64,000 nucleotides of DNA from Flavobacteriales bacterium (GCA_030729695.1 JANQWV010000047.1:1-64000); one strand, 5' to 3'. Counted from the first letter of the stretch, positions 44,472 through 52,901 are shown. Notes: generated from the letters alone by a model not told the origin. Translations and numbers: made by a program.

Positions 44472-44501
44472 CAAATATATAAAGTGTATTTGATTCTCCA
44501 A
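44472..44501 (-). promoter_or_regulatory. Promoter of tRNA-Val
   Basis: Minus strand: TTG (44499-44501), 19-bp spacer, TATATTTG (44472-44479), 17 bp before the tRNA 5' end. Confidence 0.75.
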
Positions 44502-44507
44502 AAAAAA

Positions 44508-44942
44508 TTATGCGTTTTCTTCCGATTCCTCTTGGGTATTTTCCTCAGAAGCCTCGAAATCAAGCATATCACGACTTTTCAAAAGTCCGTACCAGCTAAA
44601 TAATTTTTTAATATCACTATCATAAACGCGATCTTCATCGAAATCAGGAAGTACTTTTTTGAACTCTTCGCGAAGAGCAGCTCCTGTCAAATTACTCGAT
44701 GGTCCTTCTCCGCCGCCGTAAACATTCTTCATGTTAGTAAGAACCTGCTTCAAAGGAACATCTTCCTCGTAAGTAAACATGCTAATGTCGGCGAGGGTGC
44801 TTACGCGTTGAGTACTCAGGATTGGCTGACGCTTGCCGTCAACTAATGACTCTGCTACTACAGCAACTTTTCCTGCTGACACCACTTTAAACAATCCAGA
44901 TTTTCCGGATACTGAAATAATTTTTTCCAACTCTGTTGCCAT
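44508..44942 (-). CDS. DUF5606 family protein
   Basis: This 144-residue protein begins MATELEKIISVSGKSGLFKV, continues with 'AVVAESLVDGKRQPILSTQRVSTLADISMFT' and 'LFSWYGLLKSRDMLDF', and ends in a Glu-rich tail. This is the DUF5606 pattern, with an SH3-like beta domain first and a helical domain second. It is a conserved Bacteroidota protein without defined role; no signal peptide, so cytoplasmic. Its promoter matches the consensus well, suggesting steady expression. The tRNA-Val promoter starts only 7 bp after its stop. Confidence 0.88.
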   Translation of the reverse strand: MATELEKIISVSGKSGLFKVVSAGKVAVVAESLVDGKRQPILSTQRVSTLADISMFTYEEDVPLKQVLTNMKNVYGGGEGPSSNLTGAALREEFKKVLPDFDEDRVYDSDIKKLFSWYGLLKSRDMLDFEASEENTQEESEENA

Positions 44943-44962
44943 ACTTTTTTTTTGAATGGTGG

Positions 44963-44995
44963 CAAATCTAATCAGTTCGAATAGAAAATTATCAA
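44963..44995 (-). promoter_or_regulatory. Promoter of the DUF5606 gene
   Basis: Minus strand: TTG (44993-44995), 22-bp spacer, TAGATTTG (44963-44970), 20 bp before the ATG at 44942. Confidence 0.65.
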
Positions 44996-45029
44996 TTAGT
45001 CGTATAATTTTTCTCTCTAACTTGGTCCC

Positions 45030-46052
45030 ATGAATGCAAACATTCTTATTCTTTACGCTGGTGGAACCATTGGTATGTGGGAAGATCCTGCAACTGGAAC
45101 TCTTATTCCACTCGACTTAAAAGACCTCAATAAATACTTGCCCGAAATACAAGGACTCAATGTGAGTTATGAAGGCATTTCTTTGAAAACGCCGATAGAC
45201 AGCGCTGAACTTACTCCAACTGTATGGACGGAATTGGTTGAAATAATTGAGTCTAAGTATTCAGAGTTTGATGGATTTGTCATTCTACATGGTACAGATA
45301 CCATGGCTTATACAGCATCTGCTTTGAGTTTCATGATTCAGGGGTTGAATAAGCCCATTATTCTCACGGGATCACAACTTCCATTGGGGCGATTGCGAAC
45401 TGACGGAAGAGAGAACTTTATAACCGCCATTGAGATAGCTTCCAAAAGGAAGAATAATGAACCTTTAGTTCAGGAAGTTGCCATATGTTTTGGTGAGCGC
45501 CTCATGCGTGGAAACCGCAGTTGGAAGGCGAATACGGAGATTTTTGATGCATTCGACTCTCCTAATTTCGGGAATTTAGCAACAATTGGAACGCATATTA
45601 TTTTCAACGAACAGCTCCTATTCCGATCGAATAAGCCATTAAAGTTTATTAAGGAAATGACCGAAGGTGTTGGCGTATTGAAGTTGTATCCCGGAATTCT
45701 TCCATCATCAATTGAATATGCATTGGCCCGACCTAACATGAAGGTCTGTATCATAGAATCCTTTGGAGCTGGGAACGTACCAAGGAACGAGGAATTTCTG
45801 AAGGTGTTCAAAGACGCTATTGAACGAGGTGTTTCAATAATTAATATTTCTCAATGCAAACGCGGAAGAGTCGACGAAAGATTATACAAAACTGGAAAAG
45901 CCTTTGCTGAAACAGGTGCGATTTTCGGCTATGATTTAACGTTCGAAGCAGCAATCACAAAGAGTATGTACCTGTTGGCTCAAGGGTTTCAGGGGAAGAG
46001 TTTTCGAGAGGCGCTTCTGGAAAATATCGCTGGCGAACTCAGTGAAACTTAA
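45030..46052 (+). CDS. ansA: L-asparaginase (type I, cytoplasmic)
   Basis: This 340-residue enzyme hydrolyses asparagine to aspartate and ammonia. It has both catalytic threonine motifs: 'ILYAGGTIGMWED' near the N-terminus and 'FVILHGTDTMAYTASALS' (about residues 85-102), the latter with the Asp-Thr of the second triad. There is no signal peptide, which with the length fits type I. A TAACTTGG element (45018-45025) sits 4 bp before the ATG, another possible leaderless arrangement. Confidence 0.93.
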   Translation: MNANILILYAGGTIGMWEDPATGTLIPLDLKDLNKYLPEIQGLNVSYEGISLKTPIDSAELTPTVWTELVEIIESKYSEFDGFVILHGTDTMAYTASALSFMIQGLNKPIILTGSQLPLGRLRTDGRENFITAIEIASKRKNNEPLVQEVAICFGERLMRGNRSWKANTEIFDAFDSPNFGNLATIGTHIIFNEQLLFRSNKPLKFIKEMTEGVGVLKLYPGILPSSIEYALARPNMKVCIIESFGAGNVPRNEEFLKVFKDAIERGVSIINISQCKRGRVDERLYKTGKAFAETGAIFGYDLTFEAAITKSMYLLAQGFQGKSFREALLENIAGELSET

Positions 46053-46091
46053 TTAGCAGGAGATTTAAAAATTGATTCGTACTTTCGCAGA

Positions 46092-48326
46092 ATGCGCACA
46101 AAGCTTGCTGTACTGCTTTTTGTACTTCTAACTATATCATCATTCGGGCAATTTGTCACGAATGGTAGTGCGTTCGCGACAAGTAGTAATTGCTTTACCC
46201 TTACTCCTCCTGTTAATACGCAACTCGGTTCAGTATGGGCAACGTCTACGATTGATTTAACACAAAGTTTCGACCTAAACTTCACCATGAGTTTTGGTGC
46301 AAATGACGCCGGTGCCGATGGAAATTGTTTCATTCTACAACCCACTGGCACCAACGTTCTTGGTATTGGAGGCGGTGGAATGGGGTTCGAAGGAATTCCT
46401 GTCGGATTTGCTGTTGAATTCGATTCCTATGCGAACGGAAGTCCAAACAACGATCCCTGGTATGACCACATTGCTTTCTTGAAAAACGGCAGTGTGAATC
46501 ATGGTACTGCAAACAATCTTGCAGGTCCTGTTCAAGCCAACGCAACTAATGCAAATATTGAGGATAATGCCAGTCACCAGGTGCGCATGGTTTGGGACGC
46601 TCCTACTACAACATTTAGTTGTTATTTCGATTGTAATCTTAGGTTGAGCGCAAACATTGACATGGTCAACTCGATCTTCCTGGGAAATCCAATTGTGTAT
46701 TATGGTTTCGCGGGGGCAACGGGTGGGCTGAATAACCTTCAGACAGTCTGCCTTCCAAGTAACGTTAATCCTCTCCTTACCCCTCAACCTACATGCGAAG
46801 GAGGAATACTGACGCTTAACGCACCTTCCAATGCTGCAACTAACATTGTTTGGGAACCAGCCGGTATTATTGACAATCCAAACGCGTCTACCATTAACGC
46901 CATTCTCGCCTCAGACACAACCTTTACTGTTTCCTACTCAGATTTTTGCGGCATCCCCCATCAATATTCAGTTCTGGCTACTACTGTGCCCTATCCGACT
47001 ATCACAGTTCCCGCCGATTCAATTGTTTGCGATAACAGCGTGCTGACATTGAATGCTCAAGTTACAGGAGCGTATACGAATATGATATGGTCGACAAATA
47101 CGGGATCAATATTAAGTGGACAAACCACTACTGCCCCTTCCGTTTCAGGTGCAGGAGCCTATACCTATACCGCCTTCAACGGTAATTGCAGCGTGAGTGA
47201 TATCGTTAATGTTTCTGAATTGCTTTACCCAACTGCAACTTGGTCCGACAGCGTCTATTTCTGCACCGGTGAAAGTATTGTGCTTGACCCGCTGTCAAAT
47301 GCTACAGACTTCAGCTGGGCTCTTGATGGATCTCTTTCACCAACACTTACAGTGAGCTCCGGAGGAAATTATACCGTTCTTCTTTACAACGACTTTTGCT
47401 CTGTTGCTGAAAGCATTATCGCATATGAAGTTTCTCCACCAACACTTTATCTTGGACAAGATCAATTTCTGTGTATTGGAGAAACGGCGACAATCAATTC
47501 AAACTTAACAGGACTTTGGAGTATCGGAGGAGTTTCAAATCAAATGACTACAACGTCAACAGGGCCTTATTTTCAGACCTTAAACACTCTTGGCTGCATC
47601 AGCGCAGACACCGTGAATATAACTTTTCAATTCCCTCCAATTGTTTCATTGGGAAATGACACTACTATTTGTGAAGGAACAATTTTAAACCTTGATGCAG
47701 GTGCTCCCGGAACCTGGAATACAGGCAACTTTACAACACTTTTGCCTGTAAGTGCTCCCGGAAACTATAGCGTGGTCGTGAATGACGGCGTTTGTATTTC
47801 ACTGGACAGCATTGATATTTATATGGACTTCGCTCCACTTGACGTGCTTCCTGACTCAATAACACAATGTTCTGATTTACCCATTACGCTAAACGCCGGA
47901 GAAAATTTAGCTGAATCATTTAGTTGGAACACTTCTGAAACGACGTCTTCAATTACTCCGACAGTGACTGGCACATACACCTTAACTGCTACGAATTACT
48001 GCGGCACGCGCACTGAAAACATTGAAATCATCTATGAAAAATGTGAATTCACATTGTTTGTACCGAATAGTTTCACGCCAAACAACGACGGGGTGAATGA
48101 CGTTTGGTTCCCTGTGTTTGACGAACTTGATGTTATTGAAATTACCGTATTTAATCGCTGGGGAGAACCTGTTTTCGAAGGGGATAAACAGCACTTCTTT
48201 TGGACCGGAAATGTGCGTGACGGGGACTATTTCGCTCCGGATGGGGCTTATGCATATAAAATACGATATAAATCCAAATTTGGAGACAGCGAAATCATAT
48301 ACGGACACATCGTTCTATCTAGATAG
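46092..48326 (+). CDS. Surface protein: L-type lectin domain plus CHU_C/gliding-type T9SS domain
   Basis: This encodes 744 residues with a signal peptide (MRTKLAVLLFVLLTISSFGQ). Residues about 20-220 resemble an L-type (legume-like) lectin sandwich: 'DLNFTMSFGANDAGADGNCFILQP', 'GIPVGFAVEFDSYANGSPNN', 'DHIAFLKNGS', 'HQVRMVWDAPTTTFSCYFD'. The middle has several Ig/PKD-like repeats with paired cysteines ('CTGESIVLD', 'CIGETATINS', 'CEGTILNLDAG'). The C-terminal 90 residues, 'LFVPNSFTPNNDGVNDVWFPV' through 'ITVFNRWGEPVFEG', are the gliding motility-associated CHU_C (type B) sorting domain. It is a probable T9SS-secreted adhesin binding glycans. Confidence 0.9.
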   Translation: MRTKLAVLLFVLLTISSFGQFVTNGSAFATSSNCFTLTPPVNTQLGSVWATSTIDLTQSFDLNFTMSFGANDAGADGNCFILQPTGTNVLGIGGGGMGFEGIPVGFAVEFDSYANGSPNNDPWYDHIAFLKNGSVNHGTANNLAGPVQANATNANIEDNASHQVRMVWDAPTTTFSCYFDCNLRLSANIDMVNSIFLGNPIVYYGFAGATGGLNNLQTVCLPSNVNPLLTPQPTCEGGILTLNAPSNAATNIVWEPAGIIDNPNASTINAILASDTTFTVSYSDFCGIPHQYSVLATTVPYPTITVPADSIVCDNSVLTLNAQVTGAYTNMIWSTNTGSILSGQTTTAPSVSGAGAYTYTAFNGNCSVSDIVNVSELLYPTATWSDSVYFCTGESIVLDPLSNATDFSWALDGSLSPTLTVSSGGNYTVLLYNDFCSVAESIIAYEVSPPTLYLGQDQFLCIGETATINSNLTGLWSIGGVSNQMTTTSTGPYFQTLNTLGCISADTVNITFQFPPIVSLGNDTTICEGTILNLDAGAPGTWNTGNFTTLLPVSAPGNYSVVVNDGVCISLDSIDIYMDFAPLDVLPDSITQCSDLPITLNAGENLAESFSWNTSETTSSITPTVTGTYTLTATNYCGTRTENIEIIYEKCEFTLFVPNSFTPNNDGVNDVWFPVFDELDVIEITVFNRWGEPVFEGDKQHFFWTGNVRDGDYFAPDGAYAYKIRYKSKFGDSEIIYGHIVLSR

Positions 48327-48403
48327 GACGTTGAGGTTATTTGAAATTTCAGCATATCAAGTTTTTCAATACTTTTTCGCTTTGCTCTAGGGAAATAAGT
48401 TGA

Positions 48404-48431
48404 TTTAAAATGATAGTTCTATCATTTTTAT
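48404..48431 (+). terminator. AT-rich hairpin after the lectin gene
   Basis: AAAATGAT (48407-48414) pairs with ATCATTTT (48421-48428) around a 6-nt loop, then TATATG. Weak but correctly placed terminator. Confidence 0.4.
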
Positions 48432-48499
48432 ATGAATTTCCCATAGCTATTTTTTGTCTTTTCGTTTTTCAAAAATGAATTTTGAAAACAAAAAAACGC

Positions 48500-49135
48500 A
48501 TGAACAACCAAGTACTTTCAAGAGACCAACGCGTAAGTATATTAATCTGGATTTCTCTAGCCGCGTTCTACTTAACTTACAAGGAGATTGCTGCGTTCTA
48601 TTATCCGACAAGTAGCATTGTCTTTCAATACGCCCCCCCCGTAACCGTTAACGCAGACTCTTCCATTGTGAATCCACAAGAGTATTTCACAAAAGAGAAA
48701 ATCACATCGATTGAAATAAACAGTGCAGACTCAAACGACTTGATTAAGCTAAAAATCCCAAGTTATTTAATCTCGAAAATTCTCCTTTACCGTGACCAGC
48801 TCGGAGGGTATGCGAGTAGTTTCCAACTTCTTGAAATCTATCACTTCCCCGAAAATATTTTCGAGCGAATTCATCCTTTATTAAAAGTGAATATTGATCT
48901 TATTCAACCTCTTGGAATCAACTCAAAATCTGAAGAAGAAATGACGCTCCACCCCTATCTAAGCTACAAAGAAGCGAAAGCACTTGCCCTCTATCGGAAG
49001 AACAACGGGTTAATTCAAAATCAAGAAGAATTTGATAAAATAATTGCAATCGCCACTGAAACAAAAGACAGATTAAAGCCTTATCTTGCAAAGGATTTCC
49101 AATCTTATGCAAACACTACAGGAAAGAGTCCGTGA
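48500..49135 (+). CDS. ComEA-like helix-hairpin-helix protein with N-terminal membrane segment
   Basis: This encodes 211 residues from the ATG at 48500; a TTG at 48482 is in frame but less likely. A hydrophobic segment (VSILIWISLAAFYLTY) near the N-terminus anchors it. The region 'IEINSADSNDLIKLKIPSYLISKILLYRDQLGGYASSFQLLEI' (in pieces) is the ComEA HhH DNA-binding unit, and a second related HhH unit follows ('YLSYKEAKALALYRKNNGLIQNQEEF'). ComEA binds incoming DNA in natural transformation; here a role in DNA binding is inferred from domains only. A run of eight C bases (48633-48640) lies within its reading frame. It overlaps apt by 29 bases. Confidence 0.8.
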   Translation: MNNQVLSRDQRVSILIWISLAAFYLTYKEIAAFYYPTSSIVFQYAPPVTVNADSSIVNPQEYFTKEKITSIEINSADSNDLIKLKIPSYLISKILLYRDQLGGYASSFQLLEIYHFPENIFERIHPLLKVNIDLIQPLGINSKSEEEMTLHPYLSYKEAKALALYRKNNGLIQNQEEFDKIIAIATETKDRLKPYLAKDFQSYANTTGKSP

Positions 49136-49640
49136 ACTCATAATAGACATACCGAATTTCCCAATTGAAGGAATTATCTTTAAAGACATTTTACCGTTAT
49201 TTCGTCATTCTGATTTGGTGAAAGAACTCGTTTCAGAAATGGCAAACGAACTCCGCGTTCACAATCCAACTGCACTAGTCGCTATGGAAAGTCGAGGATT
49301 TCTGTTGGGAATGCCTTTGGCCCTAGAGCTTAACATCCCTTTTGTTTGTATTCGAAAAAAAGGCAAACTCCCGGGTGAAGTAAATGGAATTTCTTATACT
49401 CTCGAGTATGGCCAAGCTGAAATTGAAATTCAAAAATCCGCATTATCGCCGACCGACCGCGTAATACTGCACGATGATGTTCTTGCTACTGGCGGGACTG
49501 CAAATGCGGCTGCCCAGCTTATTCAAGATACAGGAGCGCAACTCGTAGCATTTTCTTTTCTTATGGAATTAAATTTTCTAAATGGAAGAGAAATCATTGG
49601 TTTGAATAACGTCGCCATCCATACTTTTGCACAGTTTTAA
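49107..49640 (+). CDS. apt: Adenine phosphoribosyltransferase
   Basis: This 177-residue purine salvage enzyme makes AMP from adenine and PRPP. The ATG at 49107 (MQTLQERVRELIIDIPNFP) is chosen over a TTG at 49086 because it matches the family N-terminus. Motifs: 'IPNFPIEGIIFKDI', 'MESRGFLLGMPLA', 'FVCIRKKGKLPG' and the PRPP loop 'VILHDDVLATGGTA'. Its start lies inside the 3' end of the ComEA-like gene, so translation may be coupled. Confidence 0.97.
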   Translation: MQTLQERVRELIIDIPNFPIEGIIFKDILPLFRHSDLVKELVSEMANELRVHNPTALVAMESRGFLLGMPLALELNIPFVCIRKKGKLPGEVNGISYTLEYGQAEIEIQKSALSPTDRVILHDDVLATGGTANAAAQLIQDTGAQLVAFSFLMELNFLNGREIIGLNNVAIHTFAQF

Positions 49641-49660
49641 AAATTTAGAATAACTACACC

Positions 49661-50800
49661 ATGAACTTCAAACAAGAAGAAAGCGAAGCAATGATCTCGC
49701 AAATGGTACGTGACTTCGCTGAAAAAGAGATCAGACCGAACGTCATGCACTGGGACGAAGAACAAATTTTTCCAAGAGAATTATTCAGCAAGATGGGTGA
49801 GCTCGGCCTTATGGGCGTCCTGGTTCCTTCAGCATATGGTGGGGCTGGATTGGGATACTACGAGTACATTTCATGTATTGTTGAAATTTCCAAGGTATGC
49901 GGCTCTATTGGATTAAGCGTTGCCGCACACAATTCACTTTGCACGAATCACATTTTGGAATTCGGAAACGAAGAACAGAAACAAAAATACCTTCCTAAAC
50001 TAGCTTCAGGCGAATGGGTTGGTGCTTGGGGACTAACTGAAGCGAATACAGGTTCAGATGCTATGCGCATGAAGTGCACCGCTGTTAAAGACGGTGAACA
50101 TTGGATCATCAACGGTACTAAGAACTGGATTACTCACGGAATTAGCGGTGAAGTTGCAGTTGTGCTTGTCCGCACGGGCGATCTTCTCGATTCACATGGA
50201 ATCACGGCCTTCATCGTTGAAAGAGATACACCGGGTTTCCGAGGAGGAAAAAAGGAAAACAAATTAGGCATGCGAGCATCAGAAACTGCTGAACTTATTT
50301 TCGAAGACTGCCGCATTCACGAAAGTCAGATTTTAGGAAAGGTTGGAGATGGATTCGTTCAAGCCATGAAAATATTAGATGGAGGAAGAATCAGTATTGG
50401 CGCACTTTCACTTGGCATAGCAAAGGGGGCGTACGAAGCCGCTGTTCAGTATTCGAAAGAAAGAGAACAGTTCGGAAAACCTATTTCTCAATTCCAAGCT
50501 ATCGCATTTAAAATTGCAGATATGAGTACCGATATCGAAGCTGCTGAATTGCTGCTTCTTCAAGCCGCTCACTTAAAAAACAGCAAAAAGAAACTCACCA
50601 AAGAATCAGCCATGGCGAAGTATTATGCCTCTGAAGTAGCAGTACGTGTGGCAACTGAGGCCGTTCAGATTTTTGGTGGTTATGGCTACACGAAAGACTT
50701 CCCTGTAGAGAAATTTTACCGCGATTCAAAACTTTGCACCATTGGTGAGGGAACCTCTGAAATTCAAAAATTAGTAATTTCTAGAGAAATTCTTAAATAA
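49661..50800 (+). CDS. Acyl-CoA dehydrogenase
   Basis: This 379-residue flavoprotein catalyses alpha,beta-dehydrogenation of acyl-CoA in fatty acid or branched-chain amino acid breakdown. Signatures: '[21 protein letters not shown]', '[18 protein letters not shown]' and the C-terminal '[20 protein letters not shown]' that holds the FAD/CoA-binding Glu-Gly-Thr block with the usual catalytic Glu region. Chain-length specificity is not readable. It is 20 bp after apt. The rpsU promoter begins right after its stop codon. Confidence 0.95.
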   Translation: MNFKQEESEAMISQMVRDFAEKEIRPNVMHWDEEQIFPRELFSKMGELGLMGVLVPSAYGGAGLGYYEYISCIVEISKVCGSIGLSVAAHNSLCTNHILEFGNEEQKQKYLPKLASGEWVGAWGLTEANTGSDAMRMKCTAVKDGEHWIINGTKNWITHGISGEVAVVLVRTGDLLDSHGITAFIVERDTPGFRGGKKENKLGMRASETAELIFEDCRIHESQILGKVGDGFVQAMKILDGGRISIGALSLGIAKGAYEAAVQYSKEREQFGKPISQFQAIAFKIADMSTDIEAAELLLLQAAHLKNSKKKLTKESAMAKYYASEVAVRVATEAVQIFGGYGYTKDFPVEKFYRDSKLCTIGEGTSEIQKLVISREILK

Positions 50801-50803
50801 GAT

Positions 50804-50833
50804 TTGGATAATCAAAAAAGTTCATTACTTTTG
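50804..50833 (+). promoter_or_regulatory. rpsU promoter
   Basis: TTG (50804-50806; TTTG with the previous base), a 19-bp spacer and TACTTTTG (50826-50833), a full match to the Flavobacterium-type consensus. It starts 3 bp after the acyl-CoA dehydrogenase stop and leaves a leader of about 22 nt. Confidence 0.85.
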
Positions 50834-50860
50834 TCGCCCAATTAAAGAAACAGAAAAGAC

Positions 50861-51055
50861 ATGTTAATTATTCCAGTAAAAGAAGGCGAAAGCATCGACA
50901 AAGCACTTAAGAAGTTCAAAAAGAAATTTGAAAGAACTGGTGTTGTTAAAGAATTGCGTGCTCGTCAACAATTCACTAAGCCAAGTGTTCGTCGTCGTGA
51001 CGAAATCAAACATGCTGTTTACATTGCTGCTATGAAGCGTGAAGAGAATTCTTAA
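50861..51055 (+). CDS. rpsU: 30S ribosomal protein bS21
   Basis: This 64-residue basic protein begins MLIIPVKEGESIDKALKKFK, the Bacteroidota-type bS21 start, and has 'VRRRDEIKHAVYIAAMKREE' near the end. bS21 sits beside the 16S rRNA 3' end; in flavobacteria it is reported to help hide the anti-Shine-Dalgarno. Some flavobacterial rpsU mRNAs carry a strong Shine-Dalgarno for autoregulation, but I see none before this ATG (the 27 nt upstream are A-rich). It has its own promoter and terminator. Confidence 0.97.
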   Translation: MLIIPVKEGESIDKALKKFKKKFERTGVVKELRARQQFTKPSVRRRDEIKHAVYIAAMKREENS

Positions 51056-51077
51056 TTGAGTTGAACAATATTTATGA

Positions 51078-51110
51078 AAGGTCTTGGGTTATCCCAAGAC
51101 CTTTTTTATT
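51078..51110 (+). terminator. rpsU terminator
   Basis: AAGGTCTTGGG (51078-51088) pairs with CCCAAGACCTT (51093-51103) around TTAT, followed by TTTATTTT. An 11-bp perfect stem. It covers an ATG at 51074 that would otherwise look like the start of xerC. Confidence 0.95.
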
Positions 51111-51118
51111 TTCACCAA

Positions 51119-52009
51119 GTGAACACCACCCCATTCTTCGATTATCTAACCAGCGAAAAGAGATCCTCTGTTCACACTGTCTCTGCTTATCGCAGCGACA
51201 TCGGTCAATTCGAAGAATTTATGCAGCTTCATTTCGAAATCGCTGAAATTGCTTCAGTCAATTCTACGCATGTCAGAAGCTGGATAAGCGAGTTGATGAC
51301 TCAAGAAATATCTGAACGAAGTATTCATCGTAAACTATCAGCACTGAATGCATGGTTTCGATTCTTGCTCAAGCGAAAAGAAATCAGTGTCAATCCAGCT
51401 AAAGGTGTCACCAAACCCAAACGCCCCTCTCGCCTTCCTGAAACGCTGCAAGAGCAGCAAGGTTTGGATTTATATCGACTCGAAGATACAGAAATTTCCT
51501 CAGAGAAAGAAAATGCACTACTTATTCAGTTGTTTTATGAAACGGGTATTCGTCTGTCAGAAATGATGGGATTAAAGCACAAGGACATTGACTTCGGGAT
51601 TGGTCAAATTAAAGTTTTAGGGAAGCGAAACAAAGTAAGGTACGTGCCCGTTAATGATGACATGATACAGAAGTTGAAACGACATATGGTAGAGTCACAT
51701 TCCATTGGCGCTGATAGTGCCTTGTTTCAGAATGAAAAGGGACAAGCTTTAAGCCGATCAAGTTTTTACCGAAAAGTAAAATCCGCTCTATCGCTTGTTA
51801 CGACACAAAAGAAAAAAAGTCCGCACGTATTGCGTCACAGCTTTGCAACGCACATGCTAAACAATGGTGCTGACTTAAATCACATAAAGGAAATACTCGG
51901 ACATGCTAATTTAGCAGCAACACAAGTGTATACGCATCTGAGCACGGATCGTTTGAAGAGAATTCACGCTCACCTGCACCCAAGAGAAAATAAACCACCT
52001 AAAAATTAA
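51119..52009 (+). CDS. xerC: Tyrosine recombinase XerC/XerD family
   Basis: This encodes 296 residues from a GTG at 51119. The upstream ATG (51074) lies at the rpsU terminator and is rejected. The N-terminal SAM-like core-binding domain (HTVSAYRSDIGQFEEFM, 'SERSIHRKLSALNAWFRFL') is followed by the catalytic domain with Arg in 'ETGIRLSEMMGL', Lys in 'KVLGKRNKVRYVPV', His-x-x-Arg in 'HVLRHSFATHML', His in 'ILGHANLAATQVY' and the Tyr nucleophile in 'QVYTH'. It resolves chromosome dimers at dif. Neighbours (rpsU, hpf) are housekeeping, so it is not an element integrase. XerC versus XerD cannot be told. Confidence 0.93.
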   Translation: MNTTPFFDYLTSEKRSSVHTVSAYRSDIGQFEEFMQLHFEIAEIASVNSTHVRSWISELMTQEISERSIHRKLSALNAWFRFLLKRKEISVNPAKGVTKPKRPSRLPETLQEQQGLDLYRLEDTEISSEKENALLIQLFYETGIRLSEMMGLKHKDIDFGIGQIKVLGKRNKVRYVPVNDDMIQKLKRHMVESHSIGADSALFQNEKGQALSRSSFYRKVKSALSLVTTQKKKSPHVLRHSFATHMLNNGADLNHIKEILGHANLAATQVYTHLSTDRLKRIHAHLHPRENKPPKN

Positions 52010-52014
52010 TCGCT

Positions 52015-52305
52015 ATGCAAATCACAGTTCAAAGCATTCATTTCGACGCCGATGTTAAATTGATCGAATTCGCAGAAGACAAAACAAAGAAATTAGGTGT
52101 TTTTCACCCTGCAATTCACAAAGCTGAAATTATTTTAAGACTGGACAAAAATGCCGACCAAGAAAACAAAATCGCCGAGATTTTATTAAAAGTCCCTGGA
52201 ACAGAGCTCTTTGCAAAAAAGCAATGCAAGTCATTTGAAGAATCTGTAGATTTGGCCGTAGATGCTTTGAAGCGTCAGATTGAAAAAAATAAGGAAAAGC
52301 AGTAA
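52015..52305 (+). CDS. hpf: Ribosome hibernation promoting factor (HPF/RaiA, short form)
   Basis: This 96-residue protein has the YfiA/HPF fold ('MQITVQSIHFDADVKLIEF', 'EESVDLAVDALKRQIEKNKEK'). It binds the 30S subunit near the decoding centre in stationary phase or stress and helps silence ribosomes. It lacks the C-terminal dimerisation domain of long HPF. It follows xerC by 5 bp, the usual arrangement in Bacteroidota, upstream of the tRNA-tuf cluster. Confidence 0.95.
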   Translation: MQITVQSIHFDADVKLIEFAEDKTKKLGVFHPAIHKAEIILRLDKNADQENKIAEILLKVPGTELFAKKQCKSFEESVDLAVDALKRQIEKNKEKQ

Positions 52306-52322
52306 AAAAATTGCTTTAGAGT

Positions 52323-52352
52323 TTGGATATGTAAAAATAATAACTACATTTG
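52323..52352 (+). promoter_or_regulatory. Promoter of the tRNA cluster
   Basis: TTG (52323-52325; TTTG with the previous base), a 19-bp spacer and TACATTTG (52345-52352), a full consensus match, about 65 bp before the first tRNA. Confidence 0.85.
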
Positions 52353-52384
52353 CACCCCTAATTTACGGATTAGGGGTGTTTTGT
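52353..52384 (+). terminator. Hairpin overlapping the tRNA promoter (probable hpf terminator)
   Basis: CACCCCTAAT (52353-52362) pairs perfectly with ATTAGGGGTG (52369-52378), followed by TTTTGTT. Its left arm begins right after the -7 element, so it can stop transcripts from xerC-hpf but would be only partly present in transcripts from the tRNA promoter. Confidence 0.75.
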
Positions 52385-52417
52385 TGTAGTTCTTTGAATC
52401 ACTAAAAACGTTTTTAC

Positions 52418-52494
52418 GCCGGTGTAGCTCAGCTGGCCAGAGCAGCTGATTTGTAATCAGCTGGTCGGGGGTTCGAATCCCTCCACCGGCTCCA
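52418..52494 (+). tRNA. tRNA-Thr (anticodon TGT)
   Basis: Cloverleaf with acceptor GCCGGTG/CACCGGC, anticodon stem CTGAT/ATCAG and loop TTGTA holding TGT, T-loop TTCGAAT, discriminator T. CCA (52492-52494) is encoded. Confidence 0.95.
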
Positions 52495-52496
52495 AA

Positions 52497-52579
52497 GGGG
52501 AGATACTCAAGCGGCCAACGAGGACAGACTGTAAATCTGTTGGTGTACACCTTCACAGGTTCGAATCCTGTTCTCCCCA
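52497..52579 (+). tRNA. tRNA-Tyr (anticodon GTA)
   Basis: Class II tRNA of 83 nt with acceptor GGGGAGA/TCTCCCC, anticodon loop CTGTAAA (GTA), long variable arm (TTGGTGTACACCTTC region) and T-loop TTCGAAT; discriminator A. It begins 2 nt after the encoded CCA of tRNA-Thr. Confidence 0.97.
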
Positions 52580-52624
52580 CTCTTTAGCGGCTAATAGGGT
52601 GGAATGACTGTCGGTCACTTAAAA

Positions 52625-52697
52625 GCGGGAGTAGCTCAGTTGGTAGAGCATTAGCCTTCCAAGCTAAATGTCGCGAGTTCGAGCCTCGTCTCCCGCT
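52625..52697 (+). tRNA. tRNA-Gly (anticodon TCC)
   Basis: Acceptor GCGGGAG/CTCCCGC, anticodon stem TTAGC/GCTAA with loop CTTCCAA (TCC), T-loop TTCGAGC, discriminator T. No encoded CCA. Confidence 0.97.
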
Positions 52698-52711
52698 CTA
52701 CTTCCCCATCA

Positions 52712-52783
<72 letters not shown>

Positions 52784-52901
52784 CTACAGAGTAATATAAG
52801 AAAATTTTAGCGTAAACGTGCTAAGTGATTGAAGTCTTGCAATAGAACAAATAGAAAAGGCTATTAAATTAAAGCGATAAAAAACACAAAAAAAACAACC
52901 A

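Noticed and set aside
50834-50860. Shine-Dalgarno-based autoregulation of rpsU as reported in flavobacteria
   Set aside because: The leader is A-rich and contains no GGAGG-like stretch before the ATG.
51119-52009. Phage or island integrase
   Set aside because: Length, motifs and neighbours (rpsU, hpf) fit housekeeping XerC/D; no attachment-site duplication is seen at the nearby tRNAs.
52784-52901. Possible separate promoter for tuf
   Set aside because: No convincing TAnnTTTG element is visible in the gap, so only read-through from the tRNA promoter is supported.
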